Part shown: positions 9,370 through 19,194 of the stretch, piece after piece
How positions within the stretch are numbered: position 1 is the stretch's first letter
Layout of the letters: each line of letters begins with the position of its first letter
NCBI GenBank assembly: GCA_963765955.1
Contig: CAVXYA010000008.1
Coordinates: 149,993-213,992, forward strand
Direction: 5' to 3'
Source: JAXDMK01 sp963765955
Lineage (GTDB): Bacteria; Actinomycetota; Acidimicrobiia; Acidimicrobiales; AC-14
Length of the DNA: 64,000 bases
The notes under the pieces: model-generated
Told to the model about the DNA's origin: nothing
What the model saw: the letters and a program-made list of their open reading frames with translations, nothing else
The model's database searches: none
Position numbers and translations under genes: made by a program

Positions 9370-10314
9370 TCAGCCTACGGCCGGCGGCTCCGGGAGGCGC
9401 TGCTCGAGGGTGAGGAGGGCAGCGGCCAGGTCGCCGTGCTCCGCCACCCGGTCGAGCACCTGGGGCGCCTCGAACACCAGGTCGCCGGCGTCACCCTTCT
9501 CCGCCGCCCCCGCCACCTCGTCCCACGTCACGGGCGTCGACACCGTAGGACGGGGACGGGCCCGCAGCGAGTAGATGGAGACGGTGGTCTTGTGCTCGTC
9601 GTTCTGGCTCCAGTCGATGAAGACCTTGCCCGTGCGCAGCTCCTTCTTCATCAGCGACAGCACCTGCTTCGGGTGTTGCGCCTCCAGCAGCCTGGCCAGC
9701 GAGTGGGCGAAGGACTTGGTGTCGTCGTAGGTGACCTGGGTGTTGAGGGGGACGTAGATCTGGAGCCCCTTCGAGCCCGACGTCTTGGGGAACGACTGGA
9801 GCCCGAGGTCGTCGAGCACGCCCTTGAGCAGCAGGGCGACGCGGGTGCACTCCAGCATGGCCGCCGGCGGACCGGGGTCGAGGTCGAACACCATCATCGT
9901 CGGCGTCGGGATCTCGGGCGCCCGGGACAGGGACGGGTGGAGCTCGAGGGCGGCCAGGTTGGCCATCCACACCAGGGTGGGGAGGTCGTTGGCCACGCAG
10001 TAGTCCATGAGCTCGTTCTTGCGGCCGGCGTAGATCGGCGTGGTGGCCACCCACGGCGGACGGTGCTTGGGACAGTTCTTCTCGTAGAAGAACTGGCTGT
10101 CGACGCCGTTCGGGTACCGCTTGAGGGTGAGCGGCCGCCCCTCGAGGTGGGGGACGAGCACCGGCGCGATCCGGGTGTAGTAGTCGATGACCTGGCCCTT
10201 GGTGAACCCGGCCTCCGGATAGAGGACCTTGCCCAGGTTCGACAGCTTGAGCTGCCGCCCGTCGACCTCGACCGCGACCTCGTTCGACTTGGCCCCCGCC
10301 GACCCCGGACTCAT
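9370..10314 (-). CDS. Stand-alone LigD-type DNA primase/polymerase (PolDom)
   Basis: 314 residues, matching the usual size of the polymerase domain of LigD without ligase or nuclease domains. Seen: the metal-binding FDLDPG (Asp-x-Asp) motif, TSGSKGLQIYVPL for nucleotide binding, and the third catalytic Asp in FIDWSQND. The residue after SGSKGL is Gln where many LigD enzymes have His, a variation also expected in stand-alone forms. PolDom enzymes add ribonucleotides and fill gaps during non-homologous end joining. Neither Ku nor a ligase is encoded nearby. Diverges from the Uma2 gene over a gap of about 110 bp. Confidence 0.92.
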   Translation of the reverse strand: MSPGSAGAKSNEVAVEVDGRQLKLSNLGKVLYPEAGFTKGQVIDYYTRIAPVLVPHLEGRPLTLKRYPNGVDSQFFYEKNCPKHRPPWVATTPIYAGRKNELMDYCVANDLPTLVWMANLAALELHPSLSRAPEIPTPTMMVFDLDPGPPAAMLECTRVALLLKGVLDDLGLQSFPKTSGSKGLQIYVPLNTQVTYDDTKSFAHSLARLLEAQHPKQVLSLMKKELRTGKVFIDWSQNDEHKTTVSIYSLRARPRPTVSTPVTWDEVAGAAEKGDAGDLVFEAPQVLDRVAEHGDLAAALLTLEQRLPEPPAVG

Positions 10315-10427
10315 CGGGCTGGCCTCATGCGATCGACGCTACCCGTGACCGCCCCGCCGGGACCGACTTGGTGCCGCCTGCGCCCCGTGGCCGCCGACGT
10401 TGGCGGCGGTACCATGTGGGCGTGGCC

Positions 10428-10979
10428 ATGCCGGCATATCGGTGGAAGTTCACCGTCCCCGAGTATCACTGCATGGCCTCGGCCGGCATCTTCGGCAAGG
10501 ACGATCGCGTGGAGCTGCTGGAAGGGGAGATCGTCAAGATGGCGCCCATCGGCCCGCCCCACGCCGGGTGCGTGAACCGCCTGACCCGTCTCTTCTCCTC
10601 CCTTCTTGGCGATCGAGTAGTGGTCGGAGTGCAGAACCCGATCAGCCTCGGGTGGATGTCGGAACCACAGCCCGACGTTGCCCTGCTGCGGCCTCGCCGG
10701 GACCTGTACTCCGAAGGGCATCCGGAGCCGAAGGACGTTCTCCTTGTCGTCGAGGTGGCGTCGTCCACCTCGGCGTTCGATCGTGAGGTCAAGATGCCCC
10801 TCTACGCGCAGGCGGGCATCCCCCAGGCGTGGCTGGTCGACCTCGACGAAGGAGTGGTCGAGGTGTACCGGCTCACAGGCGCCGGCGGGTATGGCGATCC
10901 CGAGCTCGTCACGGGCGAGGGTCGGGTCGTCGTCGACGCCTTCGGCGAGATCCAGATCACCGTCGCCGACATCCTCTGA
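10428..10979 (+). CDS. Uma2-family restriction-endonuclease-like protein
   Basis: About 183 residues of the Uma2/DUF820 family, PD-(D/E)XK-fold nucleases of uncertain function that are abundant in cyanobacteria and actinobacteria. Seen: VELLEGEIVKM near the N-terminus, the catalytic-site PDVALLRPR, and VVEVASSTSAFDREVKMPLYAQAGI containing the Glu and Lys of the fold. ATG 10428 is chosen, with an in-frame GTG two codons earlier. Single gene divergent from the LigD-type gene. Confidence 0.9.
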   Translation: MPAYRWKFTVPEYHCMASAGIFGKDDRVELLEGEIVKMAPIGPPHAGCVNRLTRLFSSLLGDRVVVGVQNPISLGWMSEPQPDVALLRPRRDLYSEGHPEPKDVLLVVEVASSTSAFDREVKMPLYAQAGIPQAWLVDLDEGVVEVYRLTGAGGYGDPELVTGEGRVVVDAFGEIQITVADIL

Positions 10980-11038
10980 GCGCCGCCGGCCGCCGGTGCA
11001 TGGCGTACCTCTCGCCTCGGCGCTGACGAGGCCGGAGG

Positions 11039-12313
11039 TCATAGGAGGGCAGGCTCGTTGAAGTGCACGGCCCACAGGTCGAGTCGCTCGCCGGAGGGAT
11101 GGATCCAGCTGGGCTCGGGGATGCCGAGGTCGTAGGCCGCTTCGAAGAAGGGTCCCCTCGGCAAGACCGGCCGGCCGTTGGCGTCGAGTGGTCGGCCACG
11201 ATGGTCGGAGAAGACGACGCTGTCGGGATCGTCGGCGTTGCCGACGATGCCCAGACCGCCTCGGTGCAGGAGCCGATGATGCAACGAGCACAGAGCCAGG
11301 AGATTCGCGGTATCGGTCGGACCTCCATCCTCCCAATGACGAATGTGGTGCACGTGTAGCCACCGCTTGCGGTCGCACCCCGGGACCCGGCACCCGCCGT
11401 CCCGTTCCTCGATGACGATGCGGGTGCGTTCGGGCACGGTGCGATACGAACGGCCCACGCTCACCGGGGTGCCGCCCGACTCGAAGACGGCCCGGACGCG
11501 GGCGTCGCAGCTCAGGTACTGGCGCAGTCCGGCGGGGAGCTCGGGGCCGAGGTGCAGGTGCCCGCCGACGGCGCCGTCGGGCGCGGCCCCGACGTGGACC
11601 ATCACCAGGTGCCGGTCTCGGTGGGGCCGTCCGGCCCCGCTGGCCGCCAGGCTGCGGTCGGCCACCGCCACGAGAGCGTCGGCCCACGACACCTTGGTGG
11701 CCTTGTCGTGCCCGTCGGACTGCTGGGCGCGGAACAACGACTCCCTGGCCTCGGCCAGCGCCCGCTCCCACAGCGCGCCCTCGTCGGCCGGCAGCACGGC
11801 CGACAGCCGCCAGGCACCGTCGTCGTCGAAGCCGAAGCTCACCCGACGGGGTTCCTCGGGCGGCTCCTCGCGGTGGTCGGCATCGGGCTCGGTGGTCTTG
11901 GGCTCGTCGGCGAAGCGGTAGCTGCCGAGGGCCCGCCGGAGCTGGTGGACGGTGGCTTGGCGGGCGAGCTCGGCCACCTCGACATCGGTGGAGGCGGGGG
12001 CGTGGCGGGCCACGACGGCCACCTGGTCCTCGGCCAGGGCGCCGGCCTCGAACGACGCCCGGGTCTCGGGCAGCTCGGGCAGGCGCCGGGCCATGGCCAC
12101 CAGCGATCGGGCCCGGGCCCGACCGACACCGCACTTCCAGGCCACCCACTGCTCGGGCGAGCGAATGCCGTAGCCCGCCCACGACTCCGTCTCCAAGACC
12201 TGCCCGATGAGGCGGACCAGTCGGGCGGTAGCGGCGTTGATCACGCCGCACACCTCGGCGATCTCGGCCTCCAGCCGGGCCGCCTCCGCCTCCTTGTCGA
12301 CCAGGTCGTTCAC
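11039..12313 (-). CDS. DUF222/HNH endonuclease-domain protein (13E12-repeat type)
   Basis: 424 residues. The N-terminal helical DUF222 domain (about residues 10-200) is followed by an HNH nuclease domain with CRVPGCDRKRWLHVHHIRHWEDGG and CSLHHRLLHRGG, which supply the Cys pair and catalytic His residues. This family is named for the REP13E12 elements of Mycobacterium and occurs in many dispersed copies in actinobacteria. A second, different copy lies at 28.9-30.1 kb. The frame is intact. Whether it is a mobile-element remnant or a cellular gene cannot be told from the sequence. Confidence 0.92.
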   Translation of the reverse strand: MNDLVDKEAEAARLEAEIAEVCGVINAATARLVRLIGQVLETESWAGYGIRSPEQWVAWKCGVGRARARSLVAMARRLPELPETRASFEAGALAEDQVAVVARHAPASTDVEVAELARQATVHQLRRALGSYRFADEPKTTEPDADHREEPPEEPRRVSFGFDDDGAWRLSAVLPADEGALWERALAEARESLFRAQQSDGHDKATKVSWADALVAVADRSLAASGAGRPHRDRHLVMVHVGAAPDGAVGGHLHLGPELPAGLRQYLSCDARVRAVFESGGTPVSVGRSYRTVPERTRIVIEERDGGCRVPGCDRKRWLHVHHIRHWEDGGPTDTANLLALCSLHHRLLHRGGLGIVGNADDPDSVVFSDHRGRPLDANGRPVLPRGPFFEAAYDLGIPEPSWIHPSGERLDLWAVHFNEPALL

Positions 12314-12819
12314 GTTCTGATACTACCCGAACAAGTGTTCGACTAGCAACACCAATTGCCGAATTTTCTGCGGGTTATTTCGGCCCTATCCGGCCAGTTC
12401 GTGCACCTTGAGGGAGCCGTCTCCATAGTCATTGATCCCTTCGCCTCCACGACCTCCCCTAGAACCACCGCCGGCGCTGACGGGAGCCCGATGCCAGACT
12501 AAGGAGGCGATGGTCGATGAGCGGGGAGTCCGACCGACCTCGCCACCCAGCTCGCTCCCTATCTCGATCCGGCGCAACGAGCGGCTGACCCGTGCGGTCA
12601 CTGGGCGTCCAGATGCGGCCCACGGTGGCTCTACTACCGCGCATGGACCTCTTCAACCTCGGCCGCAGCTGCGGTGAGGATTCTTCGATGTTCCCAACCG
12701 GATGCCGTGCTGACGCCCTCGAGCGCTCGGTCCGGCTGAAGACCGGCCGATGGGTTCTTCGGGCCGGCGTCGTCTGACGGATGCGGTGCGTTCACCGACC
12801 ATTCTCGGGGAGGAGCATC
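12314..12819. other. Intergenic region without a convincing gene
   Basis: About 500 bp between the DUF222-HNH gene and the reductase gene. Its first 90 bp are relatively AT-rich and probably hold the promoter of the minus-strand HNH gene. No open frame with recognisable protein features was found. A short minus-strand frame ending at 12386 reads plausibly over its last 18 codons and could be the tail of a lost gene. Confidence 0.5.
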
Positions 12820-13428
12820 ATGAGGAAGATCGTCGCCGGGCTGTTCATCTCCATCGACGGCGTCGTGGAGGACCCCCACCTCTGGCACTTCCCGTACTTC
12901 AACGACGAGATGGGGGCGGCCGTCACGGCCACCCTCCGCGTCCGACACCCTGCTCCTCGGTCGCAGACCTACGACAGCTTCGCCGGGGCGTGGCCCGACC
13001 GGGAAGCGGCGGGGAGGAGGACGCCGCCATGGCAAGTCGCTCGGCGACGCCCGCAAGATCGTCGTGTCGAACCAGCAGCTGAGTTCACCTGGCGCAACTC
13101 CGAGCAGCTGCAGGGTGACCTGGTCGAAGCCGTCGCCGCCTTGAAGAACGAGCCGGGCGACACGAACATCGCCATGAGCGGCTCGGTCTCCATCGTCCGC
13201 CAACTGCTGGCCGCCGGGCTGCTCGACGAGCTGCACCTGTTGGTGCACCCCATCGCCGTTCGCAAGGGCATGCGGCTGTTCGACGAGGGCGACACCCAGT
13301 TCCCGCTGACGCTGATCTCGTCCCAGGCATTCACCACCGGCGTGCTCAACCTGGTCTACGGGCCGGCCGACTCGAACCCGGAAGGCACCTACGAGGACGC
13401 CAAGGCCCACCTGCCCCAGTCCGATTAG
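12820..13428 (+). CDS. Dihydrofolate-reductase-like (RibD C-terminal) protein with several frame breaks
   Basis: Starts at ATG 12820 behind a good GGGGAGGAG ribosome site. The N-terminus MRKIVAGLFISIDGVVEDP and the C-terminal half (MSGSVSIVRQLLAAGLLDELHLLV...) match the RibD-C/DHFR-like reductase family, which binds NADPH. In between, the protein needs all three frames: recognisable pieces such as SLGDARKIVVSNQQL lie in another frame at about 13025-13085. I infer indels near 12938, 12962, 13015 and 13083. This is either a decaying pseudogene or sequence error; the conserved pieces favour error. Confidence 0.75.
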   Translation: MRKIVAGLFISIDGVVEDPHLWHFPYFNDEMGAAVTATLRVRHPAPRSQTYDSFAGAWPDREAAGRRTPPWQVARRRPQDRRVEPAAEFTWRNSEQLQGDLVEAVAALKNEPGDTNIAMSGSVSIVRQLLAAGLLDELHLLVHPIAVRKGMRLFDEGDTQFPLTLISSQAFTTGVLNLVYGPADSNPEGTYEDAKAHLPQSD

Positions 13429-13912
13429 GAGCGTCGCTCGGAAGCCGTAACCACCTCTCCCCGTGCGAAGGCGTGGGACGCTCGCACCAGCCGCTCGACG
13501 ACCTCTCGCTCGGCATCGTCCCGCGGCACGTAGAGCATGACGGCGTTGCCCGGGATGAGGCCCTGCCGGGCCACCGGATGCTGCTCGGCCCATCCCGCCG
13601 CGATCGCCTCGACAGCCAGGTCGGGCGGGAGCATGGCGTGAAGGCTCTGGTCGGCGCCGGGGTGAAGGTGGGAGCGAACTCGTTGCCCACCATGAACGCC
13701 TCGGGCGGGCCGGCGGCGCCCTCCGCCAGCCACAACGCCCGGGCGCCGGGGACCGATATCAGGCTGGGCCGCTCCACCACGCCCGGAAGGGCGAAGATCG
13801 ACGCCGCCAGCAGCTCGCGCTGCTCCGGGCCGGTCGGCTGCTGGTCGAGCTGGGTGTGGGGATTGGTCGGCGTGGTCGTGGGCCGGGAGCCCGACCGGCG
13901 GGGCAGGGGCAT
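13425..13912 (-). CDS. Luciferase-domain protein (DUF5519-like), one frameshift
   Basis: About 160 residues when the two halves are joined near 13655. The N-terminal part contains LLAASIFALPGVVERPSLIS, and the C-terminal part has QSLHAMLPPDLAVEAIAAGWAEQHP and VMLYVPRDDAEREVV. These match the small luciferase-fold family, in which the segment ending in PRDD(x)E(x)EVV is typical. Its stop TAA shares the four bases TTAG with the TAG of the convergent reductase gene. The name reflects fold similarity and does not imply light emission. Starts at ATG 13912. Confidence 0.65.
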
Positions 13913-13999
13913 GGCTCGATGATGCCCGCGACCAGGCGGACGTGAACTGAGACGCAGCCGGCACCGGCCCTCACCGGGGCCGACGGATACGGTCGACCC

Positions 14000-15278
14000 G
14001 TGGCGAAGACCGAACCCAGCCGGACGCAAGGCATCCTCTTCGCCGCCGGTATCGGGGCACTGGCCGGCGCCTGCCTGGGGGCCCGCCGGCGGCGGGCGGC
14101 GGCCATCGTCGCCGGTGGGATCGGGCTGGCGGCGTCGGAGATCGTCGCCCGCCACTTCCAGCGGCCGGGCCAGATCCCACCGCTGTGGCACCGGATCGTG
14201 AGCACCTCGGCGCTTGCCGCGCCGTTCGGGTGGCTCGCCGGCCAGCTTCGGGCCGTCGGTCCGGGGGGTGGCCGTCGGCACCGGCGCCGGAACGGTCGTC
14301 GGGCTCATGGGCTTGCGCCCGCAGAAGGTCCTCCTCGGTCCGGTCTTCGGTGCAGCCGTCGGCCGCGGCCTCGCCGCAGCCAACCCCAACATGCCGGCGG
14401 CGGTTGTCGCCAGCGCGACGATCCTCGCCTACCGGGTCGCCTCCGCCGCCGTCTTCCGCGACGCTCAGCTCAGCCTGCTGGCCGAGCGGGTGAGCGCCGA
14501 CGACCTCCCCTTCGTCGTGCCGCTCGAATCACGCACCCGCTTCGTCGGCATCGACTACGTGAAGGACCTGGCCGGGGTGCTGGGCGGGGCCTACGCCCGG
14601 GACGCGGCCGACGCCGGCATCGTGCCCTCACTCGACCAGCTGGCCGGGCCCGACTTCGATCCCGCCGCCGTCGACCCCCGGGTGCGGGAGTTCTACGAGC
14701 ACACCACCCGCTTCAAGCTCGACATCGTGCCCGCCTGGCGGACCTGGGTCCGCCCCGGCTACCTGCTCTACCGCACACTGGTCGCCCACCCCCTGGGCCA
14801 GGCCAACGTCCCCATGAACCAGCGGGAGGCGCTGCGGGGCATCGATAGCCGCATCGACATCGACACGATCGACGTCGACCAGGACGGGGTCACCGACGTC
14901 CGGGGCTGGATCAGGTCCTACCGGACCTCGGGCGACCCCATCTATGTCGGCATCTACACCACCTATCGGGACGACACGCGGGGCTACGTCAGCGTCGGCT
15001 TTCCCCTACCGCAGGCCAGCTTCACCGCCACCCTCGTCCCCCAGGCCCGCGACGGCGGGGGACTGAGGTTGACCAGCCGCAGCGACCTCGATCACCCCGG
15101 TCACTACCTGACCTACGTCGATCCGGCGACCCGGGACCTCACCGCCCTGGCCGTGCGCGGCTTCGCCGAGGAGCTCGACGTCTACGTCGACGGCGGCGAG
15201 GTGAAGGCCGATCACGCCTTCTGGGTGTTCGGACTTCCCTTCCTGGTGTTGCACTACCGCATCCACCGCAAGCCCTGA
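14000..15278 (+). CDS. Uncharacterised membrane protein with C-terminal soluble domain, one frameshift
   Basis: GTG start at 14000-14002. Five or six weakly hydrophobic Gly/Ala-rich helices occupy the first 150 residues. A soluble domain of about 270 residues follows, including GIDYVKDLAGVLGGAYA, an Asp-rich IDIDTIDVDQDGVTDVRGW stretch and repeated aromatic beta strands. Two frames join near 14257 when one base is added or removed. I do not recognise the family. The conserved-looking DQDGVTD resembles a calcium-binding loop, but a single copy proves little. Transcribed alone, followed by the convergent GMC oxidoreductase gene. Confidence 0.7.
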
Positions 15279-15296
15279 CCGACCCGATCTACTACC

Positions 15297-17190
15297 TCAC
15301 AGGATCGAATGCAGGTGGTCGGCCAGCCGGAGGGACAGGGCGGAGATGGTGAGGGCGGGGTTGGCCGCGGCGATGAAGGGGACCACCGAGTTGTCGACCG
15401 CGTAGAGGTTGTCGAGGGCCTCGAACTTCAGGTTGGTGTCGACCACCCCGGTGCCATCGCCGCTCATCCGGAGGGTGCCGCCGGCGTGATGGGGCGTCCC
15501 CTCGTTGCCGAAGTGCATCCCCTCGTTCGGGTCGAACCCGTCCGCCTGGAGGAACGTGAGGATGTCGTTGCGAAGGTCGCGCACCTCACCGAACAGGTCC
15601 GATCCGAAGAGGTTGGGCCTGACCTGCACCCTCGCCTTCTCGCCCGCCCCAACGTCGCCGATCGAGTTGGCGTCGTCGAGGGGGCTGGCCATGACGAACT
15701 GCAGCCGGACGCTCGACCTGGTTATCGAGTCGATCCGCTCCTTGCGCACGTCGTCGTCGGGATGACGGACGTCCCAGTACTTCGGGTTGATCAGGACCTC
15801 GGTGTTGTACCCGTGCTGTGAGATCGACGCCTGCTTGTGGGCCATGAGGACCTTGGCGTGGTCGTTCACCCCGCCGAACGGGCTGGACGGCGGCAGCCCG
15901 TACTCCCGGGAGAAGAAGGCGGGATGGTCGGTGAGGCCCCGCCCGATCTTCCCGTTCGGGATCCGGCAGCCCGCTGCGGAGCGCGATCCGGGGACTCTCG
16001 AGGGACCCCGCCGCCACCACCACGACCCGGCCCCGGTAGCGGCGCTCCTGGTTGCCCACCAGGTCGAGGCACACCACCTCGGTCACCCTGGACCCCTCTC
16101 GGACGAGGCGCAGGGCGTAGTGGTTGAGGTTGACGGTGAGGTTGTCCCGCCCGGCCAGGCCGGTGTAGGCGAGCGAGTCGAGGAGGAGGTCGGCGGTGGA
16201 GAAGACGCCCGTCGACTTCTCCAGCACGTTGCCGAGCTGGTCGCCGTCGCCGATGTTGGGCTGGTGGAGGGCCTGGGGCAGGTCGTCGACGTTGTGCCCG
16301 GGGAACTGGCTGCGCAGGCGGGTGACCGCCTCCCTCTGGAACGGGCCGAGCGTCCGCCGCTTGCGCAGGGTCGCCTCGGCCGCGTCGTAGCCGGTGGTGG
16401 TGAGGTAGGTCCGCAGCGGGGTCGGCCAGAAGGCCAGCTCCCAGTCCCGCATCCTCGGGATCAGGCCCGACCAGTACACCGAGCGTCCGCCGAGGTTCAT
16501 GTGGACCCCGAAGAGGAACTTGGAGCCGGACTCGTTCGCGAAGTTCCCGACCTGGTGGTAGGCGGGCAGGGCGGGCCAGTCGCCGGGCAGGTTGGTGATG
16601 TGCGACGGATGGGTCAGGCCGCCCGCCTCCAGCACGAGCACGCTGTGGCCCCGGTCGGAGAGCGAGTCGGCCAGGATGCCTCCGCCGAACCCCGATCCGA
16701 TGACGACGACGTCGTAGACGATGTCAGACCGCAGGTTGCTGCGGATCCTCTCCTGCTGGAAGGCGGACTCGTCGGTGCGGAGGTTGTCGTAGCCGTGCAG
16801 GGCGCGGGCCGGCCGGCCCGGGAACTGCACCGACCCCTCGTCGAAGTGGTGGTCGTGGGTGGCGGGCACGGTGACGTTGAACCCGTTCATCCACAACGTG
16901 CCGTCGAGGACGAACTTCATCTCCAGCTCGGCGGGGTAGCGGGCCCGCTCGAACTCGAACACCCAGGCGCCGTCGCGGTAGGTGCCGAAGATGTCGCGCT
17001 CCCAGCCGTCGGTGGCGTTGCGGACGGTCACCCGGTGGTTGGGGCGGAGGTCGCGGGTGCGGAAGAAGACCCGGAAGACGTCGACGGCCGGGAGCGCCAA
17101 GGCCACGAACGCCTCCGGCGCGAACAGCCGATCGGGCGAGGCCGCCTGCTCGCCCGACGACGAACCGCTGTGGTACGGGATGTACGGCAC
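15297..17190 (-). CDS. GMC-family FAD oxidoreductase with extra N-terminal beta domain, one frameshift
   Basis: About 630 residues. Residues about 20-120 form a beta-rich domain with no similarity to the usual GMC start. The FAD Rossmann motif VVIGSGFGGGILADSL then appears with its acidic partner (VLVLEAGG), followed by LGGRSVYWSGLIPRM and the GMC C-terminus (DNSVVPFIAAANPALTISAL) where the FAD-binding tail and active-site His/Asn region lie. The frame changes near 15960 after IALRSGLP; the C-terminal part continues cleanly to 15297. The start GTG 17190 is approximate. Probable cholesterol-oxidase-like or sugar/alcohol oxidase; the substrate is unknown. Confidence 0.85.
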
Positions 17191-17353
17191 GCGAGCCCAC
17201 CCTCCGCCGAAAGAACGCCGTGGTCCGCCCACGGTCGGTCAAGGAACCGTAGCAACGGTGCCTGGGAGGGGTTTGCGATTAGGGCCGCGCCGTAGGGCCT
17301 TCCAGTCGGGCCGAGATGACGCCGCAGGTCATGGTGGTCTGGCGTAAGACTCG

Positions 17354-17929
17354 ATGAGGCACACCAGCACGCAACTAGCGCTCCTCCCCACCAGCGGCTT
17401 GGTGACCGTTGGATCGCCGGTTCGGAGCAGAACTCCTAGCCGCAGTGCGATGCGGGCCGAGGGCCCTGGACAGATCTTAGTTCGACAAGAAACTGTTCAT
17501 CAACATGTAACTAACTGGACCCGGAAGAAGTCACAGGGATCACACATCAAGTGCTCCGAGGCGCGCACTCACCCATGTAACCCTTCTGGCCCACTGGGGG
17601 TCGAACCACCGGTGACATTGCCGCGCGGTTTCGTACCGACCGAGACATCGGTCGAGCGCGCCAACGGGCGCGACCGGCAGCGCGTCCCGCTCGTGGCGTG
17701 GGTAGGGTCCAGAGGCCATCGGGTGGATCCCCTCCGGGTCAACGGCTGGCTCGAAACGCAGGACGCTCCACTCCGAGGCTATTCATTCGCTGGGCTCGAT
17801 CGCACCGCAGCCGAGTTTGACGGTTGGCTTGCGAGGTCAGCCGCGGTGCTATCCACGCACAACTCGGAAGTTTCAATGCTGCTGGACTTGGTTGGCTACG
17901 GACTGGAAGGACCGTCATGCCGGCGGTAG
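17354..17929 (+). CDS. Possible gene at the edge of the low-GC island
   Basis: A 191-codon open frame from ATG 17354 in an otherwise empty 720-bp stretch. The last 60 residues (from about LETQDAPLRGYSFAGLDRTA) look protein-like, while the first 100 are poor in hydrophobic order. No family is recognised and no clear ribosome site is seen. It overlaps the next gene's start by 13 bp. It may be a degraded gene or chance; the rest of 17191-17916 shows nothing else. Confidence 0.3.
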   Translation: MRHTSTQLALLPTSGLVTVGSPVRSRTPSRSAMRAEGPGQILVRQETVHQHVTNWTRKKSQGSHIKCSEARTHPCNPSGPLGVEPPVTLPRGFVPTETSVERANGRDRQRVPLVAWVGSRGHRVDPLRVNGWLETQDAPLRGYSFAGLDRTAAEFDGWLARSAAVLSTHNSEVSMLLDLVGYGLEGPSCRR

Positions 17930-19029
17930 TTGTGTCACTAGCAATAGCGCTCTGGAGCGCCTACCTTGCTATTGAGGCGACATCTACAAGAAATTACATT
18001 CCAGCGATTAGTGCCCCGTCTCCACTCCTCGTCGTCGTCCTCCTCGGCGTCGTGCTCGCTTCATCCGCGATCGTATTTCTAATAGTCGCCGCAATAGCGA
18101 TTTCTCGAGTCCTGAGATCTGGGCGGGGCCAGGCCAACGGATGTCTATCATGGCGTAGCCGTCATCTTTTCGTGGCAGTATCGGTAACGATCCTGGCAAC
18201 ATTTGCTCTACTATCTGTCGCGCTACTTAACGATACTGAGGGTGACCAGACAATATCTGCGTCGGGCCATCGGCAGCCAGGCAGCCCCGCGCAAAGTCCT
18301 AGCTCAGACACAAACACGTCAGTCCATAGCGAAGCGACCGGTCAAGCGGCGACGCCGAACACTCCGTCGACAATACCGCAGGACGGAGACCTGACTGCGG
18401 GGCCACCTCCTGCCGGTACAGCGACGACGACGATTACCGAGACGATTCCAACAACCACCACCACCATCGACCCCACGACGACCACCCAGGATTCCTCCCC
18501 ACCAGCTGACGAGCTCGGTCCGCGACATCCCGCCAATTTGGAGGGGACCTCGCCCGCCGACTTCTGGAGCCTGAACGACAACCTAATTCTGCTTGAAGTT
18601 AGCCTTGTTTACAGGGGGGAACTGCGGGTCGAGTTGACGATCCGAGCCGAAGCGAAGCGGGAGGGCGAATGTATCTCAGGCATCGGTATTGGCTTTGGCG
18701 ATGGGACAAGAACGACGCTCGGCTCCGCCTTGGAGGAGTCCCCAACAGGAGTGAGGACCATCGAAACACGAGTGCCACATCAATTTGAATCGTCTGGAAC
18801 GTTCTCGGTAACCGTGACCATCGAGGTCGGTTCGTGCAGTGACGCCAACGCGATTGAACATAAGGTCTTGCATGGAGCAATTGTCGTTTCCGGAGGACTA
18901 GAGGGCGAGTCCGCAACGGAAGCCGACGTGGAACGTACACCGAGCGCCAAAGAGACACCGCATGATGCGGCCGTCGGGAGGCACTGGGGCGGCGTACAAC
19001 AGGCACCGCAATCGGAGCGAGGAGACTAG
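17917..19029 (+). CDS. Membrane-anchored protein with Thr-rich stalk and extracellular beta domain
   Basis: 370 residues from ATG 17917; an earlier in-frame start exists. Three hydrophobic helices lie in the first 100 residues (MPAVVVSLAIALWSAYLAIE, then a LLVVVLLGVVL segment, then LFVAVSVTILATFALLSVAL). A Ser/Thr/Pro-rich linker with TTTTT-type runs follows at about residues 120-200, then a beta-rich domain (about 215-325) resembling a PKD/Ig-like fold. No catalytic motif. Codon use is looser (ATA, AGA, TTA-type codons appear) than in the flanking genes, which suggests horizontal acquisition. Followed after about 165 bp by the patatin gene in the same orientation, possibly one unit. Confidence 0.7.
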   Translation: MPAVVVSLAIALWSAYLAIEATSTRNYIPAISAPSPLLVVVLLGVVLASSAIVFLIVAAIAISRVLRSGRGQANGCLSWRSRHLFVAVSVTILATFALLSVALLNDTEGDQTISASGHRQPGSPAQSPSSDTNTSVHSEATGQAATPNTPSTIPQDGDLTAGPPPAGTATTTITETIPTTTTTIDPTTTTQDSSPPADELGPRHPANLEGTSPADFWSLNDNLILLEVSLVYRGELRVELTIRAEAKREGECISGIGIGFGDGTRTTLGSALEESPTGVRTIETRVPHQFESSGTFSVTVTIEVGSCSDANAIEHKVLHGAIVVSGGLEGESATEADVERTPSAKETPHDAAVGRHWGGVQQAPQSERGD

Positions 19030-19194
19030 CAAGCTAGAGGTGAATTACCTCCCAGCCACTACATCTGGGGAAGCGTGATGCAAACTCCAGGAAGCCCGTC
19101 GGACCGTTTCCGGTCCCCCAGGCGTACCGAGTGCAAGTGAGATGCCAAGGCAGGACGATCTTCTCAAAAGTCCAGTAAGGATGGTGGGTTGCTC

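Noticed and set aside
9370..10314. Complete NHEJ operon with Ku and ligase
   Set aside because: Only the polymerase domain is present; neighbours are a Uma2 nuclease and unrelated genes.
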